DNA of 64,000 nt, taken from NCBI GenBank assembly GCA_002729725.1, contig PBYS01000094.1:1-64000 (forward strand), in the 5' to 3' direction. A program made the translations under genes and the position numbers. The notes beneath the pieces are model-generated. The model was not told the DNA's origin. It saw nothing but the letters and a program-made list of their open reading frames with translations, and did not search any database. Positions 35,603 through 44,181 of the stretch are shown in pieces. Source of the DNA: Puniceicoccaceae bacterium. GTDB taxonomy: Bacteria; Verrucomicrobiota; Verrucomicrobiia; Opitutales; Coraliomargaritaceae. Positions within the stretch are counted from its first letter, which is position 1; each line of letters starts with the position of its first letter.

Positions 35603-38600
35603 ATGCGCTTTCGACCATTTCTCCCCCGTCCATTTGTGATGCTGTTTCGATCTACTTTTAATAGTTTAACTTCCGCCGTTTTAATTTTTGCTTGCGCACA
35701 ATCAGCACATGCTCAGGCCGAGGATGCCAGCCAACTCGGCTTCACAGGTCTTCAAAGCCAAGCAAATGCTCTAGTAGAAGAGGGCCAGCTCGTTCAAGCG
35801 ATGCCACTGCTCAAGGAATTGGTCAAGCGGGTCGAAGCCACCGACAACCCTGACATAAAATTAGACTTTCCGATCTTCCTCATAGGCACAGGGCACATTC
35901 AACAATATGTAGCCTCGGGACAAACTGGTGAACTACAAGAAGCGCTCAAGTGGTATGATAAGCTGGAAGCAGAATTTCCAAATTCGTCCAAGATCAAAGA
36001 CATGCTACTGAAACGGATTGATGTGCTTCGCGTGCTGAACCGCAATGACGAGGCGATCGCAATCATGCAGAAGATCCTATCAGGAGCCTATAGCAATGTG
36101 CGCCTCAGCCATTCGGAACAGACAAAGATGCTGAAGGATCTGACTCAGATTTATTACAGCACTGGGCAACTGGCAGCCGGACTCCCCTACTTTGGGCAGC
36201 TACTTGATGTCGCTCGTGACCTCAATGATCAGGCACTGGCAGCCGCAGCCAGCTTCGAAGCGCTCTTTCAAGCGAAACGCCTAGACGATGCGATCAAACT
36301 ATTGCCAATGTTGGCAAAAGAATCGGAAGTTCGCTACCGCCCACGCCTCAACGTGGCGCTGCTCAAAGCGAGTGACACCTTAGTCGATGCAGGACGCGTC
36401 AATGACGCAGCTCTCACCCTCAACCTAATCAAGACCACCGACATTATGATCGAGTGGCACGAGCAACAAGTAAGCAGCAAAACCGCGCGCATGGAGCAAC
36501 GTATCGCATTTGGCAACGGCGAGGACGAGGTCGAGCGCTTACAGCAAGAAATCAAAACCTTAGAAAACAATTTAACACATCTGCGTAAATTGCCGACTCT
36601 GCGAAACGAACTCCTGGTGCGCCGTGCACGTAACTACACAAAGACAGCTCGCCGCTATGAAGCGTTTTGGATGTTCAACGACCTGATGGAGGAGAACCCA
36701 GACGACCCACAAGCTGAGTTTTATAATTTTGCCACTTTTTCAAACGCACTTCAAATCGGCAAAATAGAAACTGCGATAGAAGTCGGCCGCAGATACCGCA
36801 GTAACTTCCCCAATGGGGACTATTACTCCGACGTGACGGGCGCCTTAGCTAATGAATTAAAGAAGGCAGGCCGCAACGAAGAGTTCATGGCCATCACAGT
36901 CGACTTTCTCGGCAGCCGCCCACTCGACCCCGTGGGGCCCAGCCTCTTCGCTCAATGGGCCAGCTACTTGATCGAGCATAAAGAATACGCACAACTCATC
37001 AATCAAGCAGCGGAATGGTACAACGCACATCCTAACAGCATCTACGAAGATGGCATCTTTTACTGGGGCGGCCTAGCAGAGTTACAACTGAGCCAGTTCG
37101 AAGACGCGGTCGCCAGCTTCTCTCGTCTAGTGGATCAATATGCCACCAGCGCCTACGCTGAAGACGGCCTACTGCGAAAAGGCGCCTCCCAGTTCTATGC
37201 TCAACGCTTCGAAGAAGCTCGCGACACCCTCTACGCCTACGTTGAAAAATATCCCCAAGGCAGCGCCCTGGACCAAGCATATTTCTTCCTAGGTGAAGTC
37301 GAATATCTGGCGACCAACTTAGAGCTTGCACTGCAACACTTCCGCAAGGCCGACGAAATCACGACTCTCCAAGACGTACACAACGGCGCGGCTTTCCGCA
37401 TCGGCGGCGTACTTGAAGAGCTAGGCCGCTATGAGGAAATGGCCACCCATTTTAGAGCATACATCGACCTTTACGGCGAAAACGGCGACCTCACACGTGC
37501 CGTGCTGCAACTCGGACTGGCCTACGAGTATCTAATGCGCCCAGTAGAGATGCTCGCACTCTACCGTGAAAACATCGAAAAATACGCCCAAGACCCCCAC
37601 AACAGCGGTGTGGATGCCTTGATCGAAGGCTATGCTGAGAAATACAGCAAAAATAAAACGATTATTTCCCGCACGGTCACCTTTTTCGATCAACTACAGA
37701 ACGATCTCGAATTCCGTGAGAAGATTGTCACCGACCGTGGCTTCCTGTTTGAGCACTTCTACGTCACGCCAAACATCGATCAGTCGCTGTACAATCGCTT
37801 GCGCAACGATCCGGATTTCACTCCAGAGCTCGTCAACGACCTCAGCCCGATTCAGGACTTCATGACGCCCTATCGCACACAATTGGAGCGCTACCCCAGT
37901 GAAGAACCAGAAGATTACTTCAAGGACCTACTCGCCAAGGCCAAGGCTAAGAACGACTTCATTTCAGAGACTCGTATGCTAATGGGCCTCTATCGTATCG
38001 GAGTCGAACTCGCACCCAGCCAGCGCTTCGACCGTGCACTGATCCAGACCATCACACCACGTGCCATCCTCTATATCGCGGATTATGAGCGCAACAAGCG
38101 CCTGGAATTCGCCGAGGATGCCTGGAACCAAATCTTGATCAACTATCCGACCGACGACACCACGATCGTCGCCTTTATGCGCTTGGCCGATGTCACCGCA
38201 GAAAAGGGTGATCATTCTGGAGCGCTCGGCTACTTAGAACAGATCGTCACTCAATTCCCCGGCTCTCCCAAAATCCCTGCCGTGATGCTACGCCAAGGGG
38301 AACTACTAAGTGAAATGGGCCGCGGCGACAAAGCTCGCGAAAAATATCAATACATCCTACGCGTGCCCGAATGGCGTGGTGTGCTACACGCACAAGCGCT
38401 ACAACAAATAGGGGAAGCATACATGGCAGAAAACGCGTATCCACAAGCGCATGGATTTTTCGAACGCACCTTCCTCGGCTACCCTCACCTGCCGGAGTGG
38501 AGCGCACGCGCCTACCTTTCCGACGCAGACGCACTGATCGGCATGGGTGAAAAGCAGGACGCGATCAATACTTTACAAGAGGCGATTAAGGAACTTCCAG

Positions 38601-38662
38601 CCAATGCCCCTGAGGATATCTTAGAAGCGATCAAAGCCAAACTTAAGGAGCTTCAAGTATGA
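35603..38662 (+). CDS. Large secreted TPR protein
   Basis: 1019 residues. A signal peptide ends near AHAQA (about residue 38). The rest is built almost wholly of TPR-type helical pairs, for example EEARDTLYAYVEKYPQGSAL and SALGYLEQIV-like units, with a stretch near 300-330 that may be coiled. It is the first of six co-directional genes with ExbB/ExbD and a vWA-like protein, and overlaps the next gene by ATGA. By analogy with the TPR protein CpoB of Tol-Pal, it may be a periplasmic organiser of that machine. An ATG at 35639 is an alternative start. Confidence 0.8.
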   Translation: MRFRPFLPRPFVMLFRSTFNSLTSAVLIFACAQSAHAQAEDASQLGFTGLQSQANALVEEGQLVQAMPLLKELVKRVEATDNPDIKLDFPIFLIGTGHIQQYVASGQTGELQEALKWYDKLEAEFPNSSKIKDMLLKRIDVLRVLNRNDEAIAIMQKILSGAYSNVRLSHSEQTKMLKDLTQIYYSTGQLAAGLPYFGQLLDVARDLNDQALAAAASFEALFQAKRLDDAIKLLPMLAKESEVRYRPRLNVALLKASDTLVDAGRVNDAALTLNLIKTTDIMIEWHEQQVSSKTARMEQRIAFGNGEDEVERLQQEIKTLENNLTHLRKLPTLRNELLVRRARNYTKTARRYEAFWMFNDLMEENPDDPQAEFYNFATFSNALQIGKIETAIEVGRRYRSNFPNGDYYSDVTGALANELKKAGRNEEFMAITVDFLGSRPLDPVGPSLFAQWASYLIEHKEYAQLINQAAEWYNAHPNSIYEDGIFYWGGLAELQLSQFEDAVASFSRLVDQYATSAYAEDGLLRKGASQFYAQRFEEARDTLYAYVEKYPQGSALDQAYFFLGEVEYLATNLELALQHFRKADEITTLQDVHNGAAFRIGGVLEELGRYEEMATHFRAYIDLYGENGDLTRAVLQLGLAYEYLMRPVEMLALYRENIEKYAQDPHNSGVDALIEGYAEKYSKNKTIISRTVTFFDQLQNDLEFREKIVTDRGFLFEHFYVTPNIDQSLYNRLRNDPDFTPELVNDLSPIQDFMTPYRTQLERYPSEEPEDYFKDLLAKAKAKNDFISETRMLMGLYRIGVELAPSQRFDRALIQTITPRAILYIADYERNKRLEFAEDAWNQILINYPTDDTTIVAFMRLADVTAEKGDHSGALGYLEQIVTQFPGSPKIPAVMLRQGELLSEMGRGDKAREKYQYILRVPEWRGVLHAQALQQIGEAYMAENAYPQAHGFFERTFLGYPHLPEWSARAYLSDADALIGMGEKQDAINTLQEAIKELPANAPEDILEAIKAKLKELQV

Positions 38663-39789
38663 CCTTTGCCCCAATCAGAAACCTACGCACTATGATGAAG
38701 CGCATTTCCACCCTACTGCTCATGGCAGCTCTGGCTCAAACAGCAGCCACCGCTCAAGAGACCAATCCCTACTGGATTGAATTTGGCAACGAGCCCGTAT
38801 TGATCCAACAAAACAATAATGGCGCGCGCCAGACACTTAAATTCGTAGCCTATAAGGACGACATGCTAGTCGCCGAACTCGAAGGCGGCGTAGGCGAAGT
38901 CTCCCTGCCCGTCAGTGAATCGATGGTGCAAACACTACGCCTAGAGAGCTCCACCATGCCCGAGGTCAATCGGATGATCAGCAGCGGCAACTACACGGGG
39001 GCACTTACTTTATTGCGTCCTTACGCTTATCCACTCGTTAAATTTCACGCCGTGCCAGAGAGCTTTACTCAGCTGCACATCCCCATTCGTTCTTTGATCG
39101 ACACCTTAATTCGTGCCGATGAACTGAATGAAGCCTACGACCTACTCAACCGTATTGAATTGGACAAAGTCGGTCTCAAATATAGCGAAAGCGCCATCGC
39201 GCTGATGAATGCCTATCTCGCCGAAGAGAACTTTGATGCCGCCGCTGGAATGACTCAGATCATTCCGGTCAAAGGTCAATATGCCGTTAACATTCGCCCC
39301 ATCGTCGATGCCGCCGACTCGCTACGAGCCGCAGGCAAATACGAAGCGGTGATTCCTCTTTACCAACAAATTGAAGCGGTTGTGCCCGATGACGTAAAGA
39401 AGAACGTGCAAATGTGGCTGGCTTACAGTCTTGTATTAGCAGACCGCGTCGATGAAGCCACCCCAATGATCGATGCGCTTGAGGAGCCTGAGCCGAACGA
39501 GCGTTTATTCTCACTGTATAAACTACTGCAAGGCTCACGCGCCCACAGCGGTGAGGATTATGGTAAGGCGCTCGACCTGCTCACACGTGGCTTCGTACGT
39601 GCCCAAACCTCTTACGTCTGGGTGCCTGAAATGCTCTACCTCATCGGCGACTGTTACGCGCGCTCCGATGATAATTTGGCAGCACGCAATGTCTGGACGG
39701 AAATCGTGATCCTGTATCCTGAATCCCCCTGGTCACAGAGCGCTGAAAACTCACTTGCATTACTTCCGCCCGTTCAAGCGGTCGAATAA
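38659..39789 (+). CDS. Secreted TPR-like protein of ExbBD cluster
   Basis: 376 residues with a signal peptide (STLLLMAALAQTAATAQ). Helical repeats cover about 100-370 and include a stretch with NPYWIEFGNEP near the mature N-terminus that is unlike TPR and may form a small beta domain. The start overlaps the upstream TPR gene by 4 nt; ATGs at 38692 and 38695 are alternatives that shorten the n-region. Tight linkage places it in the same operon and presumably the same envelope complex. Confidence 0.75.
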   Translation: MTFAPIRNLRTMMKRISTLLLMAALAQTAATAQETNPYWIEFGNEPVLIQQNNNGARQTLKFVAYKDDMLVAELEGGVGEVSLPVSESMVQTLRLESSTMPEVNRMISSGNYTGALTLLRPYAYPLVKFHAVPESFTQLHIPIRSLIDTLIRADELNEAYDLLNRIELDKVGLKYSESAIALMNAYLAEENFDAAAGMTQIIPVKGQYAVNIRPIVDAADSLRAAGKYEAVIPLYQQIEAVVPDDVKKNVQMWLAYSLVLADRVDEATPMIDALEEPEPNERLFSLYKLLQGSRAHSGEDYGKALDLLTRGFVRAQTSYVWVPEMLYLIGDCYARSDDNLAARNVWTEIVILYPESPWSQSAENSLALLPPVQAVE

Positions 39790-39843
39790 CATTTATAAAA
39801 CACCCATACATTTAAAACAAAACATCTAGTTACATCTACAATC

Positions 39844-40638
39844 ATGAAAACACCTACGTTACGTCTCCTCCCCACATTCTTTGCCATCGCACTGTTTGCC
39901 ATCGCGACACAGTGGGTGCTCACACAGCCTTTGAGCGCGCAAGACGCGGCACCAGCAGATACCGAAGAGGCGTCTGCAGAAGAAGCCGCACCTGCTGGCG
40001 GCGAAAAATCACTGATCGACATGTATAAAGCAGGTGGCTGGGCGATGTATCCGCTTACCCTGCTCTCTATTGGCGGTTTCGGATTGATTGTCTATAACTT
40101 CATGGCTGTGCGCCCAGAGCCGATCCTGAACTCAGCCGCAACCACTCAGATCGATGAAGCACTTCAGAACCTCGATATCGAGAAAGCTAAGAGCATTTGT
40201 CAGGAAAACCCTTCGCCTGTAACAAACATTGTCGAATCCGGCATGAACCGCGTCGACGTCAATAACTACGATTCAGAGCAAGTCAAAGAAGCGATCGAAG
40301 AATCCAGCGCGGAAGAATTGGCAGGCCCCTTCGTATTGATCAACTATCTCTCCGTGGTCGGTTCTCTCTCTCCTATGGTGGGACTGCTTGGAACTGTTTC
40401 TGGTATGGTTAAAGCCTTCAACGTGATTGAAGCTGAAGGTGCAGGTAGTGCTCAAGCGCTGGCTGGTAATATTTCGGAAGCTCTGATCACCACTGCCACC
40501 GGAATGATCGTCGGTATTCCCGCGATGTTCTTTTTCTTCTTCTTCAAGAATCGCTACGGTAAGATCACTTCGCGTATCGGACGCGTCGTTGGCGACCTGC
40601 AATTCACTCTGAATAAGGCGATTAACAACCGCGCTTAA
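39844..40638 (+). CDS. MotA/TolQ/ExbB proton channel protein
   Basis: 264 residues. An N-terminal cleavable signal-like segment and an Ala/Glu/Pro-rich periplasmic linker precede the first channel helix (about 65-85). The conserved core, LSVVGSLSPMVGLLGTVSGM then ALITTATGMIVGIPAMFF, holds the helices that with ExbD form the proton path. Family members power TonB, Tol or flagellar-type work across the periplasm. It is upstream of two exbD genes in one operon. Confidence 0.9.
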   Translation: MKTPTLRLLPTFFAIALFAIATQWVLTQPLSAQDAAPADTEEASAEEAAPAGGEKSLIDMYKAGGWAMYPLTLLSIGGFGLIVYNFMAVRPEPILNSAATTQIDEALQNLDIEKAKSICQENPSPVTNIVESGMNRVDVNNYDSEQVKEAIEESSAEELAGPFVLINYLSVVGSLSPMVGLLGTVSGMVKAFNVIEAEGAGSAQALAGNISEALITTATGMIVGIPAMFFFFFFKNRYGKITSRIGRVVGDLQFTLNKAINNRA

Positions 40639-40673
40639 TCTCTTTTCCTTCTCTCGCTCACCCAAATATAAAT

Positions 40674-41078
40674 ATGGCAATGTGGACCCCAGAAGAGGTC
40701 GATCCGGAGTTTGAACTGACTCCGATGATTGACGTCGTCTTCCTGCTTATCGCGTTCTTCATGACATTGATCAGCTTCATCAGCGCAGAGCTGGTGAAAC
40801 TAGAATTGCCAGAAGCCGAACAAGCCACCATTCCCGAAGAACCTGGCGAACGTCAGTATATATCGGTCGATGTTGAAGGGCAACTATTCCTGGGCGCGAC
40901 CCCCATCACTCCTGAAGCCCTCACTGCGCACCTTGCGGCGCTCAAAGCGGAACTTCCGCAGATTCAGGTATTTTTACGTGCCGATGCAAACACTGCGCAC
41001 CGCCACGTCAATCGCGTCATGGAGGCCACGGCACAGGCCGGCATCTTCGACCTCATCTTCGCATCAGCTAAGGACTAA
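40674..41078 (+). CDS. ExbD/TolR-family protein 1
   Basis: 134 residues. The single membrane helix begins ELTPMIDVVFLLIAFFMT and carries the essential aspartate of the D(V/I)xFxLL pattern (D19 or D20 region). A small periplasmic alpha/beta domain follows (QIQVFLRADANTAHRHVNRV). It should pair with the ExbB upstream. Confidence 0.88.
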   Translation: MAMWTPEEVDPEFELTPMIDVVFLLIAFFMTLISFISAELVKLELPEAEQATIPEEPGERQYISVDVEGQLFLGATPITPEALTAHLAALKAELPQIQVFLRADANTAHRHVNRVMEATAQAGIFDLIFASAKD

Positions 41079-41081
41079 TCT

Positions 41082-41513
41082 ATGGCAGTCAGCTCCGTAC
41101 TCGAATCCGAAGATAAAGTCGACATCACACCGATGATCGACGTGGTCTTCCTTCTACTCATTTACTTCATGTTCCTGCCTCTACAGCAAGAAGCAGACAT
41201 CAGTATCAAACTCCCCAGTAACGCCCCTCCAGCAGAGAGCTTGGACCTGCCGAGTGAGCACATCGTAGAAGTCTTCCCAAATGGTTTGATCTTACTCAAT
41301 GGCGCGCCAATGGATGGCATCAATGATCGCAACATGAGCCGACTCAGCACTACGTTGACACGACTCAAGCTGTCTTCCGACCGCGCTGGTATCGATACTG
41401 TGGTAAAAATCCAAGCAGACCCCGACTCCCCCCACCAACGTTCGATTGATGTTTTAAACGCCGCTGCCCGAGCAAAGATCACAAAAGTTTCCTTCGCTGC
41501 TTACGGAGAATAA
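41082..41513 (+). CDS. ExbD/TolR-family protein 2
   Basis: 143 residues, 3 bp after the first exbD gene. The helix starts DITPMIDVVFLLLIYFMF with the same conserved aspartate, and the periplasmic domain (TVVKIQADPDSPHQRSIDVL) is related to but clearly diverged from protein 1. Two different ExbD proteins with one ExbB suggest a mixed stator unit. Confidence 0.88.
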   Translation: MAVSSVLESEDKVDITPMIDVVFLLLIYFMFLPLQQEADISIKLPSNAPPAESLDLPSEHIVEVFPNGLILLNGAPMDGINDRNMSRLSTTLTRLKLSSDRAGIDTVVKIQADPDSPHQRSIDVLNAAARAKITKVSFAAYGE

Positions 41514-41534
41514 AATCCAACCCCAAGTGGCCCC

Positions 41535-42917
41535 ATGATTACCCCTAGGAAAAAGCGCAAAATGAATCCGATGCTGCTCAACGTATTGTTGATCAGTGGT
41601 GGCGTGCACGCACTCGCCCTATTTATTCTCGGATCTATCACAGTCTATAAATATATAGTTCCTGACGAGGCACAATTTGAAGAGCCGCCCGCCATCGTCG
41701 AAGAGCAACCTCCCCCAGAGGTTAAAATTGAGATTAAGCAACAAGCTGCGCCACAAGCACAGTCGATGCAAAGCCTACGCATGAAGCAAGTAGGTAATAT
41801 TTCCGTGACTGCGGTGGACGTAGAACTGCCCAACATGCAAGAGTCGTTTACCGTAAGCGCAGGCTTGGGAGGCTTCGGAGGCGGCTCTCTACTTGGCGGC
41901 ACACGCGGTAGCATAGGTATCGGGATGTCCGACGTCAGCGTATTCGGCCTCAAAACACGCGCAGAACGTATCCTCTTCGTGATCGATGCCAATCGCCACA
42001 TGGTCACTGATGCCAAAGGTGGGCTGAATAGTTACAAAGTCATCAAAGACGAAATCACGGACATGGTCGGCAATCTTTCCACTGGCACCCTCTTCAACGT
42101 AATGCTGCAAGATCGTCGTAAGACGATGCTCTTCAAGGACCACCTAGTCTCCGCAGGCGATCAGGTACACCAGCAATTGATCCAATGGATCACTCCGGTC
42201 AATTCCAATCCCAATGCACCTGGGCTAGAAGGCGTCCCGCAGGCACGCCAGCCTAAGCTAAAGACACTCAGCGACGAAGTCGTGCATCAAACAATCACTT
42301 ACTCCGGCGACCGAGGCAATGAAACCGCTTTCCTAACTCAATATGCATTGGAGCAAAATGTGGATGCAATTTTCTTCATTACCGGTTACCACAAAGGCTT
42401 TGAGCGTATACGCCGTAAACCAACTGAACGTGAAAACGAGGAATGGGCGCGAACTACGGCATCCAGCAAGTATCAAAAACAGCTGGCGGAACATAAACTT
42501 GAAATCCCGGAAATGGAACGAAGAGTCAAAGCTGAGCTCGATCGACAAAATGCAGAGCGAAAAGCCAAAGGCCTGCCTCCTCGCGTGTTGGCTCAACGCT
42601 ATGGAGTCTACTCCAACGCAGGCGAACTCGGACTGGAATGGAAAACCAGACATCCGGGCTGGCAACCCGCCCACTGGATCGAGGAACGTGATGTCGAAAA
42701 GTATTTTCGAAAATTAGTCGATGTGCTCTACACCGATAAAGGATCGGCAAAGCCCTCGATTAACGTCATTCTTTTCCTCGCAGGCGATGAAACCTTCAAC
42801 AAGGAAGCGGAAAAGTCCTTAAACAGTTACGTGCGCTCCTTCTCCGGCAAGAACCGTGTGATTCGTGGAGAAAACGAGATCAAAAGTGCTCGCAGCTCCA
42901 AAGAGACGAAGAACTAA
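41535..42917 (+). CDS. TonB-like anchor fused to vWA-like domain
   Basis: 460 residues. A cytoplasmic basic tip and one membrane helix (about 14-36) lead into a Pro/Glu-rich stretch (EEPPAIVEEQPPPEVKIEI) just as in TonB. A Gly-rich linker (about 110-130) follows, then a vWA-like domain starting at ILFVIDANRHM with VIKDEITDMVGNL. The metal site DxSxS of canonical vWA reads DANRH, so metal binding is doubtful. A helical charged insert (about 300-365) and a final ILFLAGDETF strand end it. There is no TonB C-terminal domain. In context it is the likely effector moved by ExbB/ExbD. Confidence 0.75.
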   Translation: MITPRKKRKMNPMLLNVLLISGGVHALALFILGSITVYKYIVPDEAQFEEPPAIVEEQPPPEVKIEIKQQAAPQAQSMQSLRMKQVGNISVTAVDVELPNMQESFTVSAGLGGFGGGSLLGGTRGSIGIGMSDVSVFGLKTRAERILFVIDANRHMVTDAKGGLNSYKVIKDEITDMVGNLSTGTLFNVMLQDRRKTMLFKDHLVSAGDQVHQQLIQWITPVNSNPNAPGLEGVPQARQPKLKTLSDEVVHQTITYSGDRGNETAFLTQYALEQNVDAIFFITGYHKGFERIRRKPTERENEEWARTTASSKYQKQLAEHKLEIPEMERRVKAELDRQNAERKAKGLPPRVLAQRYGVYSNAGELGLEWKTRHPGWQPAHWIEERDVEKYFRKLVDVLYTDKGSAKPSINVILFLAGDETFNKEAEKSLNSYVRSFSGKNRVIRGENEIKSARSSKETKN

Positions 42918-42940
42918 GAACTAAAAACTAAAAACTAAGC
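42911..42940. repeat. Short AAAACTAA tandem repeats
   Basis: Units of (A)GAACTAA/AAAACTAA repeat about four times across the stop codon of the vWA-like gene, giving several TAA codons. They lie between convergent genes. Confidence 0.5.
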
Positions 42941-42958
42941 AGTCCGTCCGCACATAAA

Positions 42959-43999
42959 TCACTGCATCTTCACGCTGGGGCCATCAACCCATATACTCTC
43001 AATTTGCACAACTTTGGGAAATTCTTGCGAACCGAATTCATTTTTCTGTAATTGTCCAACCACTAAATCCACGCCCGCGCTACCGACCACGCGATTATTT
43101 TGCCGCATGCCAGCAATATTAGCCAATTCACAGTGCCAGTCGAGATGCACTAGACCGAGCTCCCGAGGAATGCTAAAACCGGCGTCCTGCAGGCTTTCAT
43201 AAAACTCCGATTGATTCGTAATCACCACGTCGGGCTTTTTTAAACGAATCGCCTCCAACGCGCGGCTCGGATCGTCCATATCAAGCGGCACCACTGCTAA
43301 CTGATTCTGTGGCAATAAACGCCGAACTGCGCTGTAGAACCCTGCACTAAACTTATCTTCTAGCAGCTCATCATCCTTTGGCGGCACGACTAGCATCGGG
43401 CGCTGGTAACCGAGCTCGAATACCTTTTCAGTGGCACGACGTGCGGTTAAATACTGATCATTGGAAGCACAGTTGAGTCGATTGTTCAGATGCGTTACCC
43501 CAATCACGGCACAGGCGAAATCATACCAGAAATCGACATAGCCGCGATCAATGGTATCAGGGCTGAGCGCCGCAATTAAAATCAGACCACGAATCCCACG
43601 CGTCTCCACAATTTGCTTCAGTCGTTGCGGTCGCATGTCAGGCTGTTGCAACCAAAATTCTTCGATACCATAACCGAGAGCTTCCGCCCTGCGTAAGACC
43701 CCCTCACGCAGGCGTCGAAAGGTGTGATTCTGCCCCAAATCACTGACTGGCGAGCAATTAATCAGCCCTAGATTGGCTTGAAAAGTCGGCTGGCGCCCCG
43801 CACGCAGCTGAGTCATCAGCGAATCCACAACTGGATTACGGCGATACCCCATCTCCTCAGCGATCTGTTGAATACGCAAGCGAGTCGCCTCGGGAATACG
43901 TGGATCGTTACGCAGAGCAAGTGAAACAGCAGATTTACTGACTCCAGCAGCATCGCCGATTTGCTGCATATTAGGACGGCGCTCAGGGGTATTGGGCAT
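42959..43999 (-). CDS. LacI-family regulator of the glucan locus
   Basis: 346 residues. The N-terminal helix-turn-helix (MQQIGDAAGVSKSAVSLALR) is followed by RLRIQQIAEEMGYRRNPVV, the usual LacI hinge region, and a periplasmic-binding-protein-like sensor (about 70-340). It is divergent from three GH13 genes, so control of alpha-glucan use by a sugar effector is likely but inferred. I chose the ATG at 43999; a GTG 11 codons upstream is possible. The sensor resembles GntR/LacI-type sugar binders, and the effector is unknown. Confidence 0.88.
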   Translation of the reverse strand: MPNTPERRPNMQQIGDAAGVSKSAVSLALRNDPRIPEATRLRIQQIAEEMGYRRNPVVDSLMTQLRAGRQPTFQANLGLINCSPVSDLGQNHTFRRLREGVLRRAEALGYGIEEFWLQQPDMRPQRLKQIVETRGIRGLILIAALSPDTIDRGYVDFWYDFACAVIGVTHLNNRLNCASNDQYLTARRATEKVFELGYQRPMLVVPPKDDELLEDKFSAGFYSAVRRLLPQNQLAVVPLDMDDPSRALEAIRLKKPDVVITNQSEFYESLQDAGFSIPRELGLVHLDWHCELANIAGMRQNNRVVGSAGVDLVVGQLQKNEFGSQEFPKVVQIESIWVDGPSVKMQ

Positions 44000-44118
44000 T
44001 TCTAATAGAGGTATTAAATAAGAACAAGACACACAATTGAAGCATTAAGTTAACAGTTGAACAAGGCCAAATTACGTTTGTTTGACTGTCGAACCGTCGC
44101 CTCGCTTTAGTTTCGGCA

Positions 44119-44140
44119 TGAATCGCTTAACTTCGCTTCA
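44119..44140. promoter_or_regulatory. Candidate LacI-type operator
   Basis: The 22-bp stretch TGAATCG...CGCTTCA is partly palindromic (TGAANCG/CGNTTCA) and contains CG-centred half-sites such as LacI-family proteins use. It sits 41 bp before the first amylase ATG, between it and the divergent lacI-type gene. This is a guess from symmetry only. Confidence 0.3.
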
Positions 44141-44181
44141 AATGATCCCGCACCCGTCTACTTTGTAGGCACCCCAAGCCC

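Noticed and set aside
41535-42917. Genuine TonB protein
   Set aside because: The membrane anchor and Pro-rich part fit, but the C-terminal TonB domain is absent and replaced by a vWA-like domain.
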